Part shown: piece after piece, positions 43,631 through 53,095 of the stretch | Layout: each line of letters opens with the position of its first letter | How positions within the stretch are numbered: position 1 is the first letter of the stretch | From: an uncultured Sediminibacterium sp. | GTDB taxonomy: Bacteria > Bacteroidota > Bacteroidia > Chitinophagales > Chitinophagaceae | Reading direction: 5' to 3' | Length of the DNA stretch: 64,000 nt | Assembly (NCBI RefSeq): GCF_946481145.1 | Contig: NZ_CAMLMJ010000001.1 | Coordinates: 62,001-126,000, forward strand | Program-made: the position numbers and the translations under genes | The notes under the pieces: generated by a model | The model's database searches: none | The model's input: the letters and a program-made list of their open reading frames with translations, nothing else | Told to the model about the DNA's origin: nothing

Positions 43631-44881
43631 ATGCTAAACGTAAATTTACCCTTGTTCCTGCAAAAGAAAGTAAATGAATCCACAGAAATACAGTTTAAGG
43701 AGGATATCGTGAAAAAAGTATCGTTTATCATGGCTTTATTCATCATCTCCCTTGCAGGGTTATTGTGGAGTCGTGCTATCTTATCCCTATCAATGGGTGC
43801 GTGGTTGATTTTTTCCATCTGGCATTTTCGATACTGGATTAATAACTGGTCCAGGAATCCTATCATCATCTGGGGAATAACACCTGTACTGTTTGGCTTG
43901 CTTGGTATATGGCAATCACCCGGTGCCGCTGCAGGATGGGATCACCTGCTTACTTTAGCTACTTACCCGGTTTTGGCAATCAGTGGTGCCTGTATTTCAT
44001 CTATTGAACCACGTTTATTCAAAACATTTGGTTATTGCTGGGTTATTGCTGCATTAATAGCAGTGCTGTATCCTTTGGGTTGGTATATTTTGCATAGCCA
44101 GGAAGCGTTGGAAAAATACAGTAGCGGACAATCATTACCTGTATTTATGGATAATGACCATGTTCGCTTTTCCATGTTCTTATCTGGCGCCGTTCTGATT
44201 GCATGGTTCAACAGAAAGGCACATAAATGGTTATTGGCAGCCAGCATTTTTTTAGCAGTTTGTATTCTCTTCTTAGCAGCACGCACCGGATGGGTAATGA
44301 TTATACTGATGGGATTGACCATTGGCATTCAAACTATATGGAAAAAAGAACAGCGAAAAAATGGTTTGATTGTATTGGCAGGATTATCGGCTTTGCTTAT
44401 TATAGCCTGGTTATTGTTTCCCACTGTACAACATAAATTGGGTTATAGTTTTTATGACTGGAACCAGTACGTACCCGGCAAATATGACCCTACCCTATCT
44501 GATAATGCCAGGTATGCAGTAAACAAAGCTGCATGGCACGCAATTCAATCTGGTCAGCAAAATATAGGCTGGGCTGCTATTCCGGAGGTTTTACAAAATA
44601 ATTTCAAACAAGTATTTCCAAACTATAATACCAACTTCGGCTGGCCATTTAATCAATGGTTATTCTGGTGGATGGGAAGTGGATGGTGGGGAATGTTTTT
44701 ATTTACTGCATGGTTATTATTTCCAGTTTATCTCGGTTGGCGACAAAAAAATATAGCCCTTACCTGTTGGACCCTTGCCATTGCCGCAACCTGCCTGGTA
44801 GAATGTAATTTGGGATACCAGTATGGGGTTTGGTTGCATGGGTGGATTATAATTTGGAAATTTGGAAATTTGAAAATTTGA
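43631..44881 (+). CDS. O-antigen ligase family membrane protein
   Basis: A 416-residue protein with about ten membrane helices and a large periplasmic loop, the layout of WaaL/Wzy_C-type ligases and polymerases that attach or polymerise surface glycan. Family-typical helix SGAVLIAWFNRKAHKWLLAA and the RTGWVM segment are visible. The frame extends to a TTG at 43613 overlapping meaB; I chose the ATG at 43631. Its last codons (WKFGNLKI then TGA) are made of the AAATTTGGAAATTTG words of the following repeat. Confidence 0.85.
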   Translation: MLNVNLPLFLQKKVNESTEIQFKEDIVKKVSFIMALFIISLAGLLWSRAILSLSMGAWLIFSIWHFRYWINNWSRNPIIIWGITPVLFGLLGIWQSPGAAAGWDHLLTLATYPVLAISGACISSIEPRLFKTFGYCWVIAALIAVLYPLGWYILHSQEALEKYSSGQSLPVFMDNDHVRFSMFLSGAVLIAWFNRKAHKWLLAASIFLAVCILFLAARTGWVMIILMGLTIGIQTIWKKEQRKNGLIVLAGLSALLIIAWLLFPTVQHKLGYSFYDWNQYVPGKYDPTLSDNARYAVNKAAWHAIQSGQQNIGWAAIPEVLQNNFKQVFPNYNTNFGWPFNQWLFWWMGSGWWGMFLFTAWLLFPVYLGWRQKNIALTCWTLAIAATCLVECNLGYQYGVWLHGWIIIWKFGNLKI

Positions 44882-44960
44882 AAATGATATTAGTTGGAGC
44901 GTTCTTCCAATAAATTTAGTGGTAAAAAATTTTCAAATTTTCAAATTACCTAATTTTCAA
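44851..44960. repeat. AAATTTGAAAA-type inverted repeat supplying two stop codons
   Basis: 19-bp perfect arms at 44867-44885 and 44929-44947, flanked by further words. The O-antigen ligase stop (TGA, 44879-44881) lies in the left arm. The stop of the leftward gene (TGA, 44957-44959) lies in a further copy of the word on the right. Confidence 0.85.
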
Positions 44961-45826
44961 ATTATTCGATAGTTCCTGAAATCAAACAACCTAATCCCTG
45001 TTTTCTTTTCGAAATAGTAGAGGAGTTTATCTTTAAAGGAGAATTTCTTTTTGCTGATGTCTAAATCTGTTTTCCAGTTTTGGCGGGCAATCCGGTCCAG
45101 CATTACTTGTGGGTGGGTGCCCGTAAATTTTTGTAAGGAATCGAACTCATCATAGTTCCAGAAGTCAGGTTCTTTCATTAAGTCTTCCAGTACTTTGTCT
45201 GAATGCCAGAGCTTGCTGAAATTTTTCATCTTTTTCATCATTTGCTCAGGGCTCTTCACCCAGCCATAATGGTACACATAAGCATCAATTGGTTTTACCC
45301 ATAATTTCTGCTTTCCGATTCTGAATCCCTGGGCATCTTTATAAGAGGAAATCCGTTTATCGTTCCGTATTACCCTCACTTCGTGGTCGTACCATTTTCT
45401 GCTGTCGCCTACATAATCATAGGTGCCATAGAAATGGAGGTATTTAAACACCAATCCTTGTACCCTTTTATCATCCTTATACTGCAAACAGGCATTACGA
45501 ATGGTTTCATGGTATTTTTCATGCACCGCTTCATCCCCCTGAATATAAAATGCCCAGTCGCTCGCAGGATCGATCAGTTGAAATGCTTTATTTGTTTCTA
45601 CGGCTAATACTGAACCTCCGGAGCGAAGGTTAGGATCCCATACAGAATGATGGATTTTTATTTTTGGATCACCTATCGACTGCATTAGTCCAAGTGTATC
45701 ATCATCTGAATTTCCCACCAGAATAATCATTTCATCTACTACCGGAAGAATAGACTTAATGGCTTCAACAATTGGGTAATCATTGATTACGGCATTACGG
45801 ATAATGGTAAACCCGGAAATTTTCAT
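44957..45826 (-). CDS. Family 2-like glycosyltransferase
   Basis: A 289-residue protein. MKISGFTIIRNAVINDYPIVEAIKSILPVVDEMIILVGNSDDDT resembles the GT2 fold used by glycosyltransferases that lack the usual DDGS motif; DWAFYIQGDEAVHEKY provides an acidic metal site. The frame extends to 45868; I use the ATG at 45826, with TACTTTG just upstream. Convergent with the O-antigen ligase, so the wider group 39-46 kb is a surface-polysaccharide region. Confidence 0.85.
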   Translation of the reverse strand: MKISGFTIIRNAVINDYPIVEAIKSILPVVDEMIILVGNSDDDTLGLMQSIGDPKIKIHHSVWDPNLRSGGSVLAVETNKAFQLIDPASDWAFYIQGDEAVHEKYHETIRNACLQYKDDKRVQGLVFKYLHFYGTYDYVGDSRKWYDHEVRVIRNDKRISSYKDAQGFRIGKQKLWVKPIDAYVYHYGWVKSPEQMMKKMKNFSKLWHSDKVLEDLMKEPDFWNYDEFDSLQKFTGTHPQVMLDRIARQNWKTDLDISKKKFSFKDKLLYYFEKKTGIRLFDFRNYRII

Positions 45827-45919
45827 AAGGCAAAGTAAATACGAAATTGCATAACAAAACGACAACATGAAGTAATACTGTTCATATATTAACTGCTTTT
45901 ATTTACTTCGTGGTAGCAT

Positions 45920-46561
45920 ATGACAAATTTCATCCCCATTTTCCCCCTTGGTATCATAATCTTTCCAGGTGAAACAGCTAACCTGCACATTTTCGAACCC
46001 AGGTATAAAGAGTTGATCAATGATTGCCATAACAGAAAAAAACCTTTTGGCATTCCCACTGTAAACAACAATAGCGTTTCCGAATTGGGTACACTTGTAC
46101 AAATAACAGAGATCGCTCAGGTATATCCTGATGGCAGGATGGATATCCGTATTATGGGCGATAAAGTATTTCGTGTGCTGGAGCTTGTGCAATCGATCCC
46201 TGATAAATTATATAGCGGGGCAATTGTACATTATCCGGAAAATAATGAAAGCAAACAGCCTCAATTGTTGGAAACAGTACTAGTTGGTATTCGTGAATTG
46301 CACAAGCTGATCCATGTTACCAAACAGTTTAAGAAACCTGATCATTTGCTGAATAGTTATGATCTGGCCCATCATGCCGGACTTTCTGCCGAGGAAGAAT
46401 ATGAATTTTTAGGTCTTATGCACGAACTTCAGCGACTGGAATACCTTAAAAGACATCTTTCCAAAATTATTCCGGCGGCTACAGGTATTGAATCACTGAA
46501 GGAAAGGATTCACCTGAATGGACATTTCAGGGAGCTAAAAGGTTTTAATTTTAATGAATAA
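45920..46561 (+). CDS. LON peptidase substrate-binding domain protein
   Basis: A 213-residue protein consisting of the N-terminal (PUA-like and helical) domain of Lon without ATPase and protease domains: FIPIFPLGIIIFPGETANLHIFEPRYKELI is characteristic. Such stand-alone proteins have no firmly established function. It is followed by coaX after 8 bp and is probably co-transcribed with it. Confidence 0.92.
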   Translation: MTNFIPIFPLGIIIFPGETANLHIFEPRYKELINDCHNRKKPFGIPTVNNNSVSELGTLVQITEIAQVYPDGRMDIRIMGDKVFRVLELVQSIPDKLYSGAIVHYPENNESKQPQLLETVLVGIRELHKLIHVTKQFKKPDHLLNSYDLAHHAGLSAEEEYEFLGLMHELQRLEYLKRHLSKIIPAATGIESLKERIHLNGHFRELKGFNFNE

Positions 46562-46569
46562 CCGTATTT

Positions 46570-47304
46570 ATGCAAACCAGTCTATGTTTTGATTTTGGGA
46601 ATACACGTCTAAAATGCGCCATTTTTACCGGGCGCGAACTAAAAGATGTGATTGTATTGGAGAACGATAGCAATGAAGCGATTGAAGACCTGATTAAACA
46701 ATACCAACCACAGAAATCCATTCTTTCTTCTGTAATTAACCATAATCCTTCAATAGAAACCATTCTTTCTGAAAATACCCAATTTCATAAACTTGGGCAT
46801 ACCAGCAAGCTACCATTCAGCACTCCGGTTGGTAAACCAGAAACAATTGGGGCCGACAGATTGGCTATTTGTGCGGCTTCGGTGGATTTGTTTCCAAATC
46901 AGCATAACCTGGCTATTGGACTGGGAACCTGTATAACCTATAATTACATCAATAAAGCGCATGAGTTTTTGGGTGGCAGCATCTCTCCGGGCTTAACTAT
47001 GCGCTTCCGGGCTATGCATGAACAAACAGCATTATTACCCCTTGTAACGCCTGACCATCATGTTCCTTTAATTGGTTATGATACCAAAACCAACCTCCAA
47101 AGCGGTGTTATTTTGGGCATGGCTAAGGAAATTGACGGAATTATTGAAGCTTATGCCTTGAAATTCAACAACTTTAACGTGCTGTTAACCGGGGGTGATA
47201 TGGCTTTTTTTGTACCGCATCTAAAAAACAGGATATTTGCCGACCCTTATTTAATATTTAAAGGCCTGTATGCGATCTGTGAGTACAACACTATTCAGAA
47301 TTAG
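46570..47304 (+). CDS. coaX: Type III pantothenate kinase
   Basis: First enzyme of coenzyme A synthesis, 244 residues, of the ASKHA fold. LCFDFGNTRLKCAIF (phosphate 1 loop), GKPETIGADRLAICAA and AIGLGTCITYNYI are the type III signatures. The stop overlaps the start of the next gene by 35 bp. Confidence 0.95.
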   Translation: MQTSLCFDFGNTRLKCAIFTGRELKDVIVLENDSNEAIEDLIKQYQPQKSILSSVINHNPSIETILSENTQFHKLGHTSKLPFSTPVGKPETIGADRLAICAASVDLFPNQHNLAIGLGTCITYNYINKAHEFLGGSISPGLTMRFRAMHEQTALLPLVTPDHHVPLIGYDTKTNLQSGVILGMAKEIDGIIEAYALKFNNFNVLLTGGDMAFFVPHLKNRIFADPYLIFKGLYAICEYNTIQN

Positions 47305-48643
47305 TTGCTGTTTTCTGGTTACCGGAATAAGCATTTTTAATGCCAATGCCCAGGAGAATTCTCCTTTTACCCGATATGGTTTAGGCGATTTTTACAATGG
47401 CAGCCATGCTATCAGCCGGGCCTTAGGCGGACTAGGCGTTGCTTACTCGGATGGCACCAACAACAACGTAGGACAAGCCATTAATTTTATGAATCCGGCT
47501 ACTTATGGTCAGTTTTTTATGGTTTCTTATGATTTGGGGCTAACCATTGACAGCAGAAACCTGAGAAGTGAGAACCCGGCTGGGAAATTCAGGTCAAATT
47601 ATTTCTATCCATCATACCTCGGTGTGGGAGTTCCATTAAATAAAGACAAGGGATGGGGTATGGCATTCGGTTTGCGACCATTAAGCAGAATCAGTTATTC
47701 TGTAATAAATCGTGAAAAAGTGGCAGGAGATAGTTTGGCAACAGTATTTGAAGGATCTGGAGGATTAAACCAGGCTTTTATCGGTATCGGTAAAAAATGG
47801 AAAGACCTGAGTGTCGGGTTCAATACCGGGTTCAATTTTGGAAGAAAAGAAATCTCAACTAAAAAAGCCTTTATCAACGACACTACCTTCTTCTATCAAT
47901 CTAATTCTTCAACCCTTACTACTTTTAGTGGTGTATTCTTTAATCCAGCCTTTCAGTATGAATTTACGGTTGGTAAAAAAGTAATTGAACAAACCAAAAC
48001 AACGAATAGCTATAAAATAATTATTGGCGGCTCAGCAATGTTGGCACAAAGACTATCTGCTTCTCAGGATCAGAAAAGAGAAACTTTTGTAGAAACACAG
48101 TCTGGCGATATCACCGTTGATAGTATTTCTAATACAACCGATATTAAAGGTCGTATTCAAATGCCTGCAACATATGCGGCTGGTATTACTTTCCACAAAA
48201 CCAGCAGTAATAACCGCGGAACCTTTGAAATGTGGTCTATCGGAGCAGAATATACCACCACTCAGTGGACCAAATATCGTTTCTATGGACAACCAGATCA
48301 GCTAAATAATAGCTGGCAGTTTAAAGTTGGTGCGCAGCTTTGTCCTGACCCACTTAACGGCAGAAATTACTGGAGCAATGTTAACTACCGCGTAGGTGCT
48401 TTTTTTGGTAAGGATTACTTAAATCCGGATGGTAATGGACTGAAACATGTTGGATTTTCATTGGGTGCTGGTTTACCTATTAAAAAATGGAACAACTATG
48501 ATCGCCAGTTTACTATTTTAAATACAGCTTTACAGTTTGGAAAAAGAGGGTCTTCTGTTAATAATATTACAGAAAGCTATGTTCAGTTTACATTGGGAAT
48601 TAGTTTAACCGATCTTTGGTTCCAGAAACGCAAGTATGATTAA
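47270..48643 (+). CDS. Outer-membrane beta-barrel protein, unknown
   Basis: A 457-residue exported protein. The signal peptide (about 1-28, ending NANAQ) begins inside coaX; no later in-frame Met gives a signal peptide, so the 35-bp overlap is probably real. The mature part resembles FadL/OmpP1-like barrels: PFTRYGLGDFYNGSHAISRALGGLGVAYSD and NFMNPATYGQF. Substrate unknown. It lies between coaX and lptC, an arrangement conserved in many Bacteroidota, and overlaps lptC by 8 bp. Confidence 0.85.
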   Translation: MRSVSTTLFRISCCFLVTGISIFNANAQENSPFTRYGLGDFYNGSHAISRALGGLGVAYSDGTNNNVGQAINFMNPATYGQFFMVSYDLGLTIDSRNLRSENPAGKFRSNYFYPSYLGVGVPLNKDKGWGMAFGLRPLSRISYSVINREKVAGDSLATVFEGSGGLNQAFIGIGKKWKDLSVGFNTGFNFGRKEISTKKAFINDTTFFYQSNSSTLTTFSGVFFNPAFQYEFTVGKKVIEQTKTTNSYKIIIGGSAMLAQRLSASQDQKRETFVETQSGDITVDSISNTTDIKGRIQMPATYAAGITFHKTSSNNRGTFEMWSIGAEYTTTQWTKYRFYGQPDQLNNSWQFKVGAQLCPDPLNGRNYWSNVNYRVGAFFGKDYLNPDGNGLKHVGFSLGAGLPIKKWNNYDRQFTILNTALQFGKRGSSVNNITESYVQFTLGISLTDLWFQKRKYD

Positions 48644-49226
48644 ACCTTCTTTTCATATAAAAAACATATTAGCAGCCTGTTTATTAGGCTGCTTTTTTGT
48701 ATGCGGTTGTGAAAACGATGTAAATGATGTGAAGGAACTGAGCAGAAGGGCCCCTGGTATAGAAGAAGGAAAAAATATTGAAAGTTATCTTAGTCAAAAT
48801 GGCCGCATTAGTGCCAAACTCACTGCACCACTCTTACTGCGCTACCAGGGTGATAGCATGCGTAAAACAGAATTTCCGAATACATTACATGTAGACTTTT
48901 TCGATTCTACCATGAAAACAGAAAGTCAGTTATTTGCTAAATATGGGCGTTATCTTCCGAATGAAAGCAAAGTTTTTCTGCGAGATAGTGTTGTAATTTT
49001 CAATACCAAAGGAGATACTTTATACAGTAATGAGTTGTATTGGGATCAATCACTTGGCCAGTTCTATACAAATACACCTGTTACATTGGTTCAGCATTAT
49101 CCATATAAACAAAAAGGGCGTTATGCGAATGGGTTTCGCTCTAATCAGGATCTCACCGATATTACTTTCTTCAATATCCAACCCGGCAGTTTTGCTATTA
49201 TTCCTGATAGCACATTCAACCCATAA
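48636..49226 (+). CDS. lptC: LPS transport periplasmic protein LptC
   Basis: A 196-residue protein with a lipobox-like signal (LLGCFFVCGC) and a beta-jellyroll LptC domain: ESYLSQNGRISAKLTAPLLLRYQGD, TEFPNTLHVDFF and SNELYWDQSLGQFYTNTPVTL. LptC passes lipopolysaccharide from the inner membrane LptBFG to LptA. Overlaps the preceding barrel gene by 8 bp, suggesting one operon. Confidence 0.93.
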   Translation: MIKPSFHIKNILAACLLGCFFVCGCENDVNDVKELSRRAPGIEEGKNIESYLSQNGRISAKLTAPLLLRYQGDSMRKTEFPNTLHVDFFDSTMKTESQLFAKYGRYLPNESKVFLRDSVVIFNTKGDTLYSNELYWDQSLGQFYTNTPVTLVQHYPYKQKGRYANGFRSNQDLTDITFFNIQPGSFAIIPDSTFNP

Positions 49227-49355
49227 ACACATAAAAAAAATCATTTATTAAAGGCAACGATTTTTCATTGTCTTGTGTCTTATGCGTAACCCCTGTGAAC
49301 TGTTGCATACGGTTCTTTTTTATTGTTCTATATAAGCCCTTAAAATCAATCATTT

Positions 49356-49805
49356 ATGTGTTTACGCAAGTCGTTATTGTGTTTATTTTTCTTTGCTGTT
49401 GTTTTTGCTGCCTGCAGCATTTCCAAGCAATCTGCGCATGTAATTGTAAATAATGAAAGCAGGGAACATGTGCCAATGAAGTTGGTAATCAGTGATCAGG
49501 AGAATGGCAAGACAAAAGAAACGGTGGATTATCTGTTAAAGCCCGGATTACAGGAGGTACACATTCGTAAATTTCCAAAAGGGGCCTATGACATATCTCT
49601 AAACCTGAAAAACGGCGTTATTCATAAAAATTACCCACTTGCTTTAGATACAGACCGATGGATCATGGTTACCTATATGCAAGATGATTCCCTCAGGCTT
49701 CAAAAGAAATACGGGTATATCGACACTTCTTCTTTGAAAAAAATAAATGGTGAATATGCCGGACTCAATCTGTATGTTGAAAACAGAAGGCCTCCAAATT
49801 TATAG
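49356..49805 (+). CDS. Putative lipoprotein, unknown
   Basis: A 149-residue protein with a lipoprotein signal (VVFAAC, Cys20). The mature part is beta-rich with no recognised domain. The TAG stop (49803-49805) is inside a palindromic word repeat. It starts 129 bp after lptC. Function not known. Confidence 0.7.
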   Translation: MCLRKSLLCLFFFAVVFAACSISKQSAHVIVNNESREHVPMKLVISDQENGKTKETVDYLLKPGLQEVHIRKFPKGAYDISLNLKNGVIHKNYPLALDTDRWIMVTYMQDDSLRLQKKYGYIDTSSLKKINGEYAGLNLYVENRRPPNL

Positions 49806-49846
49806 ACCATAGACCATGGTCTATGGTCTATGGACTATGGACCATG
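49802..49846. repeat. ATAGACCATGG-type palindrome at a gene end
   Basis: A 30-bp perfect palindrome (49802-49831: ATAGACCATAGACC-ATGG words) followed by more of the same word. It includes the stop codon of the lipoprotein gene. Confidence 0.85.
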
Positions 49847-49972
49847 CGCTTCCTCACAAAGTATCTGTTTCTCTCACCTCCCTCAGGTAACTGAAATTTT
49901 ACGGGCTTCAATCAAAATAATTAAATAAATTCATGGCTCATTGTTTATCCAACCCATAACCAACCGATTGCT

Positions 49973-51451
49973 ATGAAAAAGAAAGATCTGAACAAAAAAC
50001 AGGAAAAGACCATTTCCGATAACTCCAGGCGGAAGTTTCTACAGAATGGCCTTACAGCGCTTGCCGGATTCTACATTGTTCCCCGACATGTTATTGGAAG
50101 AGGCTATATAGCCCCAAGTGATAAACTCCAGGTTGCAGGTATTGGAGCCGGTGGTAAAGGTGAGAGCGATTTATATAACTTTTTTATGAGTGGAAAAGCC
50201 GATATCGCTTTCTTATGTGATGTTGATTCACGTCAAAGTGCAAAGAGTCGTGAACGCTACCCAAAAGCCAAAGTATACGAAGATTATCGCGAGATGCTCG
50301 ATAAGGAGCATAAAAATATAGATGCAGTATCTGTATCAACACCCGATCATATGCATGCGGTACAAGCTATGGCTGCCATGCAGTTGGGGAAACATGTTTA
50401 TGTTCAAAAACCACTTTCGCACGATATATATGAGGCACGTGTTATGACCGAAGCGGCACATCGTTATAAGGTAGTAACACAAATGGGTAACCAGGGTGCT
50501 TCAGGTGATGGCGTACGTCAATTGGTTGACTGGTATAATGCCGGATTAATTGGTGATGTACACACTGTATATTGTTATACAGATCGTCCTGTTTGGCCAC
50601 AGGGTATTCAGTGGTCAAAAAACTCGTTACCTGTACCTAAAGAGTTAAACTGGGATCTATGGCTGGGTACCGCTCCTTATAAGGATTATGTAGATAATCT
50701 GGTTCCATTTAACTGGCGCGGATGGTGGGATTATGGTACCGGTGCATTAGGTGATATGGCCTGCCATATTATGGCACCTGCATTTGCTGTACTTGGACTT
50801 GGCTACCCTGAATCAGCCGAGTGTAGTGTTGCAAAAAGATATGAAAGGAACTGGAACGCCATTTATGCACCAGAGTGTGGACCATTGGCTTCTCATATTA
50901 TTTTGAAATTTAAAGGCCAGAACGGCAAGCCTGATTTAACCATGCATTGGATGGATGGTGGAATTCAGCCAGAGCGTCCTGCAGAGCTTGGACCAAATGA
51001 AATGATGGGTGATGGCGGTAATGGTACCATTTTTATTGGTACTAAAGGAAAGATGATGTGTGGTACATACGGAGCCATTCCTAACCTGTTACCGACCAAT
51101 CTTACCAAAACCACACAGGTTCCACAAACTGTTAAGCGTGTACCTAATGGCGATAATGGTCACTATGCAGCATGGGTTGAGGCAGCAATTGCAGGCTATG
51201 GTTCTGAAGCAGCAAAAACCTTAAGCTCTAATTTCGATGTTGCTGGTCCGCTTACAGAAAGCGTATTGATGGGCAACCTTGCAATCCGTAGTTATGATCT
51301 TCAAAAGAAAATGGATAATGGCCGCATAGCTTATCCTGGCAGAAATATCAGACTGGTATGGGATGGTCCGAACATGAAAATCACCAACTTCGACGAAGCC
51401 AACCAATTCGTAAAACGTCAGTACAGAGAAGGCTGGAGTTTGGGGGTGTGA
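49973..51451 (+). CDS. Gfo/Idh/MocA family oxidoreductase, exported
   Basis: A 492-residue NAD(P)-dependent dehydrogenase with a twin-arginine signal (SRRKFLQNG). The Rossmann part includes VAGIGAGGKGESDL and VYVQKPLSHD; the C-terminal dimerisation domain follows. In Bacteroidota, exported Gfo/Idh enzymes are found in loci that oxidise or rearrange sugars. Substrate unknown. It is convergent with the isomerase at 51561. Confidence 0.92.
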   Translation: MKKKDLNKKQEKTISDNSRRKFLQNGLTALAGFYIVPRHVIGRGYIAPSDKLQVAGIGAGGKGESDLYNFFMSGKADIAFLCDVDSRQSAKSRERYPKAKVYEDYREMLDKEHKNIDAVSVSTPDHMHAVQAMAAMQLGKHVYVQKPLSHDIYEARVMTEAAHRYKVVTQMGNQGASGDGVRQLVDWYNAGLIGDVHTVYCYTDRPVWPQGIQWSKNSLPVPKELNWDLWLGTAPYKDYVDNLVPFNWRGWWDYGTGALGDMACHIMAPAFAVLGLGYPESAECSVAKRYERNWNAIYAPECGPLASHIILKFKGQNGKPDLTMHWMDGGIQPERPAELGPNEMMGDGGNGTIFIGTKGKMMCGTYGAIPNLLPTNLTKTTQVPQTVKRVPNGDNGHYAAWVEAAIAGYGSEAAKTLSSNFDVAGPLTESVLMGNLAIRSYDLQKKMDNGRIAYPGRNIRLVWDGPNMKITNFDEANQFVKRQYREGWSLGV

Positions 51452-51560
51452 GAACAGAGAAATAAGGAATAAGAAATAGAAAATAAGAAAGGAATGAGGA
51501 AGTGTAAATACAACTACACTTTCTCATTCCTTATTTTTTATTCCTTATTCCTCTGTTTCT
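51450..51560. repeat. AACAGAGAAATAAGG-type inverted repeat filling a convergent gap
   Basis: Words (AACAGAGAAATAAGGAATAAG, AAGAAAGGAATGAGG, AAGTGTA) and their complements fill the entire 109-bp gap from one stop codon to the other, with a short loop near 51508-51514. Related copies at 38633 and 63657. Confidence 0.85.
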
Positions 51561-52427
51561 TTAGATCTGAAACTTACTCATATACCCTGCATTCACTTTT
51601 GCGCTATCCATGGGGGTTGTGCCGGTAAATGCTTCCTGTTCTACGATAAATTTATTCAGTCCATATTTACGGCCTTCTGCAAGGATCGATTTAAAATCGA
51701 TGCTGCCTTTACCAATATGGCATGATTCATTTCCTTTATCGGTTTTCGTAAGGTCTTTAACATGACATAAACGGAAACGGTTAGGGTATTTTTTGAACCA
51801 GGCTTTTGGATCTTCGCCTGCTGCCACTACCCAATAAATATCCATTTCAAAATCAACCAGGTCTTTGTCGGTACCTTCCATCATAACCACCTGTGGAACC
51901 TGACCATCCAATACTTTGAAAGAATAGTCGTGGTTATGATAAGCGAAACGGATACCATTCTTTTTCGCTATCTGGCCAGATTTATTAAACTCATCATTGA
52001 ATTTTTTGAAATCGTCGATTGATTTTTGTGGGCCTTTCCATGGGCAAATCAAATAAGACATACCGATCTCGGCTGCTTCTGCTGATTTCTTTTCGAAATC
52101 AACGGTATTGTTACAATGTGCTGAGACCAATTTCATTCCCAGGTCATCCATGAGTTTTTTAAATTCGGTATTTTTCATACCCCAGAAAAAGCCTTTCGGT
52201 CCTTCAAAGCTTTCGATTTGCTTATATCCGTATGATGAAAGTTTGGTAAGGGTATCTTTTGGGTCGGCCATCATGGCTTCTTTTACGGTCCATAATTGAA
52301 TGCCAAAATCTCCTAATGGTTTATAAGCCAGTTCATCTAATATTGATGACTTCCCCGCAAATGGCATCGACAATGCCGCTGCCGCAAAACCTGTATTGCG
52401 TAGAAAGTTTCTGCGATTGATTGTCAT
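51561..52427 (-). CDS. Sugar phosphate isomerase/epimerase, exported
   Basis: A 288-residue TIM-barrel enzyme of the AP-endonuclease-2-like sugar isomerase group with a twin-arginine leader (NRRNFLRN). Motifs include FGIQLWTVKEAM, MKLVSAHCNN, RFAYHNHDYSF, DFEMDIYWVVAAG and LCHVKDLTK. The frame extends to 52463; I use the ATG at 52427. Being exported, it probably acts on free sugars in the periplasm. Part of the sugar locus. Confidence 0.88.
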   Translation of the reverse strand: MTINRRNFLRNTGFAAAALSMPFAGKSSILDELAYKPLGDFGIQLWTVKEAMMADPKDTLTKLSSYGYKQIESFEGPKGFFWGMKNTEFKKLMDDLGMKLVSAHCNNTVDFEKKSAEAAEIGMSYLICPWKGPQKSIDDFKKFNDEFNKSGQIAKKNGIRFAYHNHDYSFKVLDGQVPQVVMMEGTDKDLVDFEMDIYWVVAAGEDPKAWFKKYPNRFRLCHVKDLTKTDKGNESCHIGKGSIDFKSILAEGRKYGLNKFIVEQEAFTGTTPMDSAKVNAGYMSKFQI

Positions 52428-52454
52428 AAGTACTGAGATTAGAATTAAAAAATC

Positions 52455-52501
52455 AAGACTCAAAAGTCAAATACATATTTTGAATTTGACTTTTGAGTCT
52501 T
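52455..52501. repeat. Perfect 18-bp inverted repeat
   Basis: AAGACTCAAAAGTCAAAT (52455-52472) and its exact complement (52484-52501) around an 11-nt loop, made of the TTTTGA word family. It lies between two leftward genes: a terminator or processing hairpin. Confidence 0.85.
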
Positions 52502-52509
52502 TACTTACC

Positions 52510-53079
52510 TTAACTAGTGGCCCAGGCTTTATCGCCTTTGGCATAAGGTATATTGCCTTCATATTTACCTGGCACAGCAACATAGCGTAAAGCCTTTGTT
52601 GCACCTACTTCAGAAGTGAAGAACCCAAGCAGGGTTAATTCTTTCATCATCCTGAAATAATGATTAGGATCTTCCGGTTTTTTGGCTTTCTGGTATTCTT
52701 TTGTTTCTTTATCAAGGTCAACCAGTAATGCATGTCGCTGTTCTGGTGTACTTTCCATAAAGGATTTACCATTTTTGGTTTTACTGGCCTCATCCAGTTT
52801 TGTAAACCCTTCTTTAAAGATAGTTTGGTCTTTTGCTTCGTAACAATCTGTTACATATACCGACATAAACTCTCCTACCTTGGCTTCTTTGGCACCGGGT
52901 GTGCTTGTAGCAGGTAAAATTGTTTCTCCTACTTCATTCAAAAAACTGATTTCATCCGGAGAAAAACTGATACCATTATCTGTACCAGTAGTTTTACAGC
53001 CCGTTAGAAAAGCAGTTGAACCTATTAATGTTCCCCCTAGTAGCAATGCTACACTTGAAAGGGCTTCTCTTCTATTCAT
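52510..53079 (-). CDS. Gluconate 2-dehydrogenase subunit 3 family protein
   Basis: A 189-residue exported small subunit with a twin-arginine leader and a possible lipobox (AFLTGC). FLNEVGETILPATSTPGAKEAKVGEFM is the family signature. Such subunits chaperone or co-export GMC-type flavoprotein dehydrogenases, which lack their own signal. The GMC oxidoreductase lies directly upstream on the same strand. Confidence 0.92.
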   Translation of the reverse strand: MNRREALSSVALLLGGTLIGSTAFLTGCKTTGTDNGISFSPDEISFLNEVGETILPATSTPGAKEAKVGEFMSVYVTDCYEAKDQTIFKEGFTKLDEASKTKNGKSFMESTPEQRHALLVDLDKETKEYQKAKKPEDPNHYFRMMKELTLLGFFTSEVGATKALRYVAVPGKYEGNIPYAKGDKAWATS

Positions 53080-53095
53080 GGTGATGTTTTTTTTC

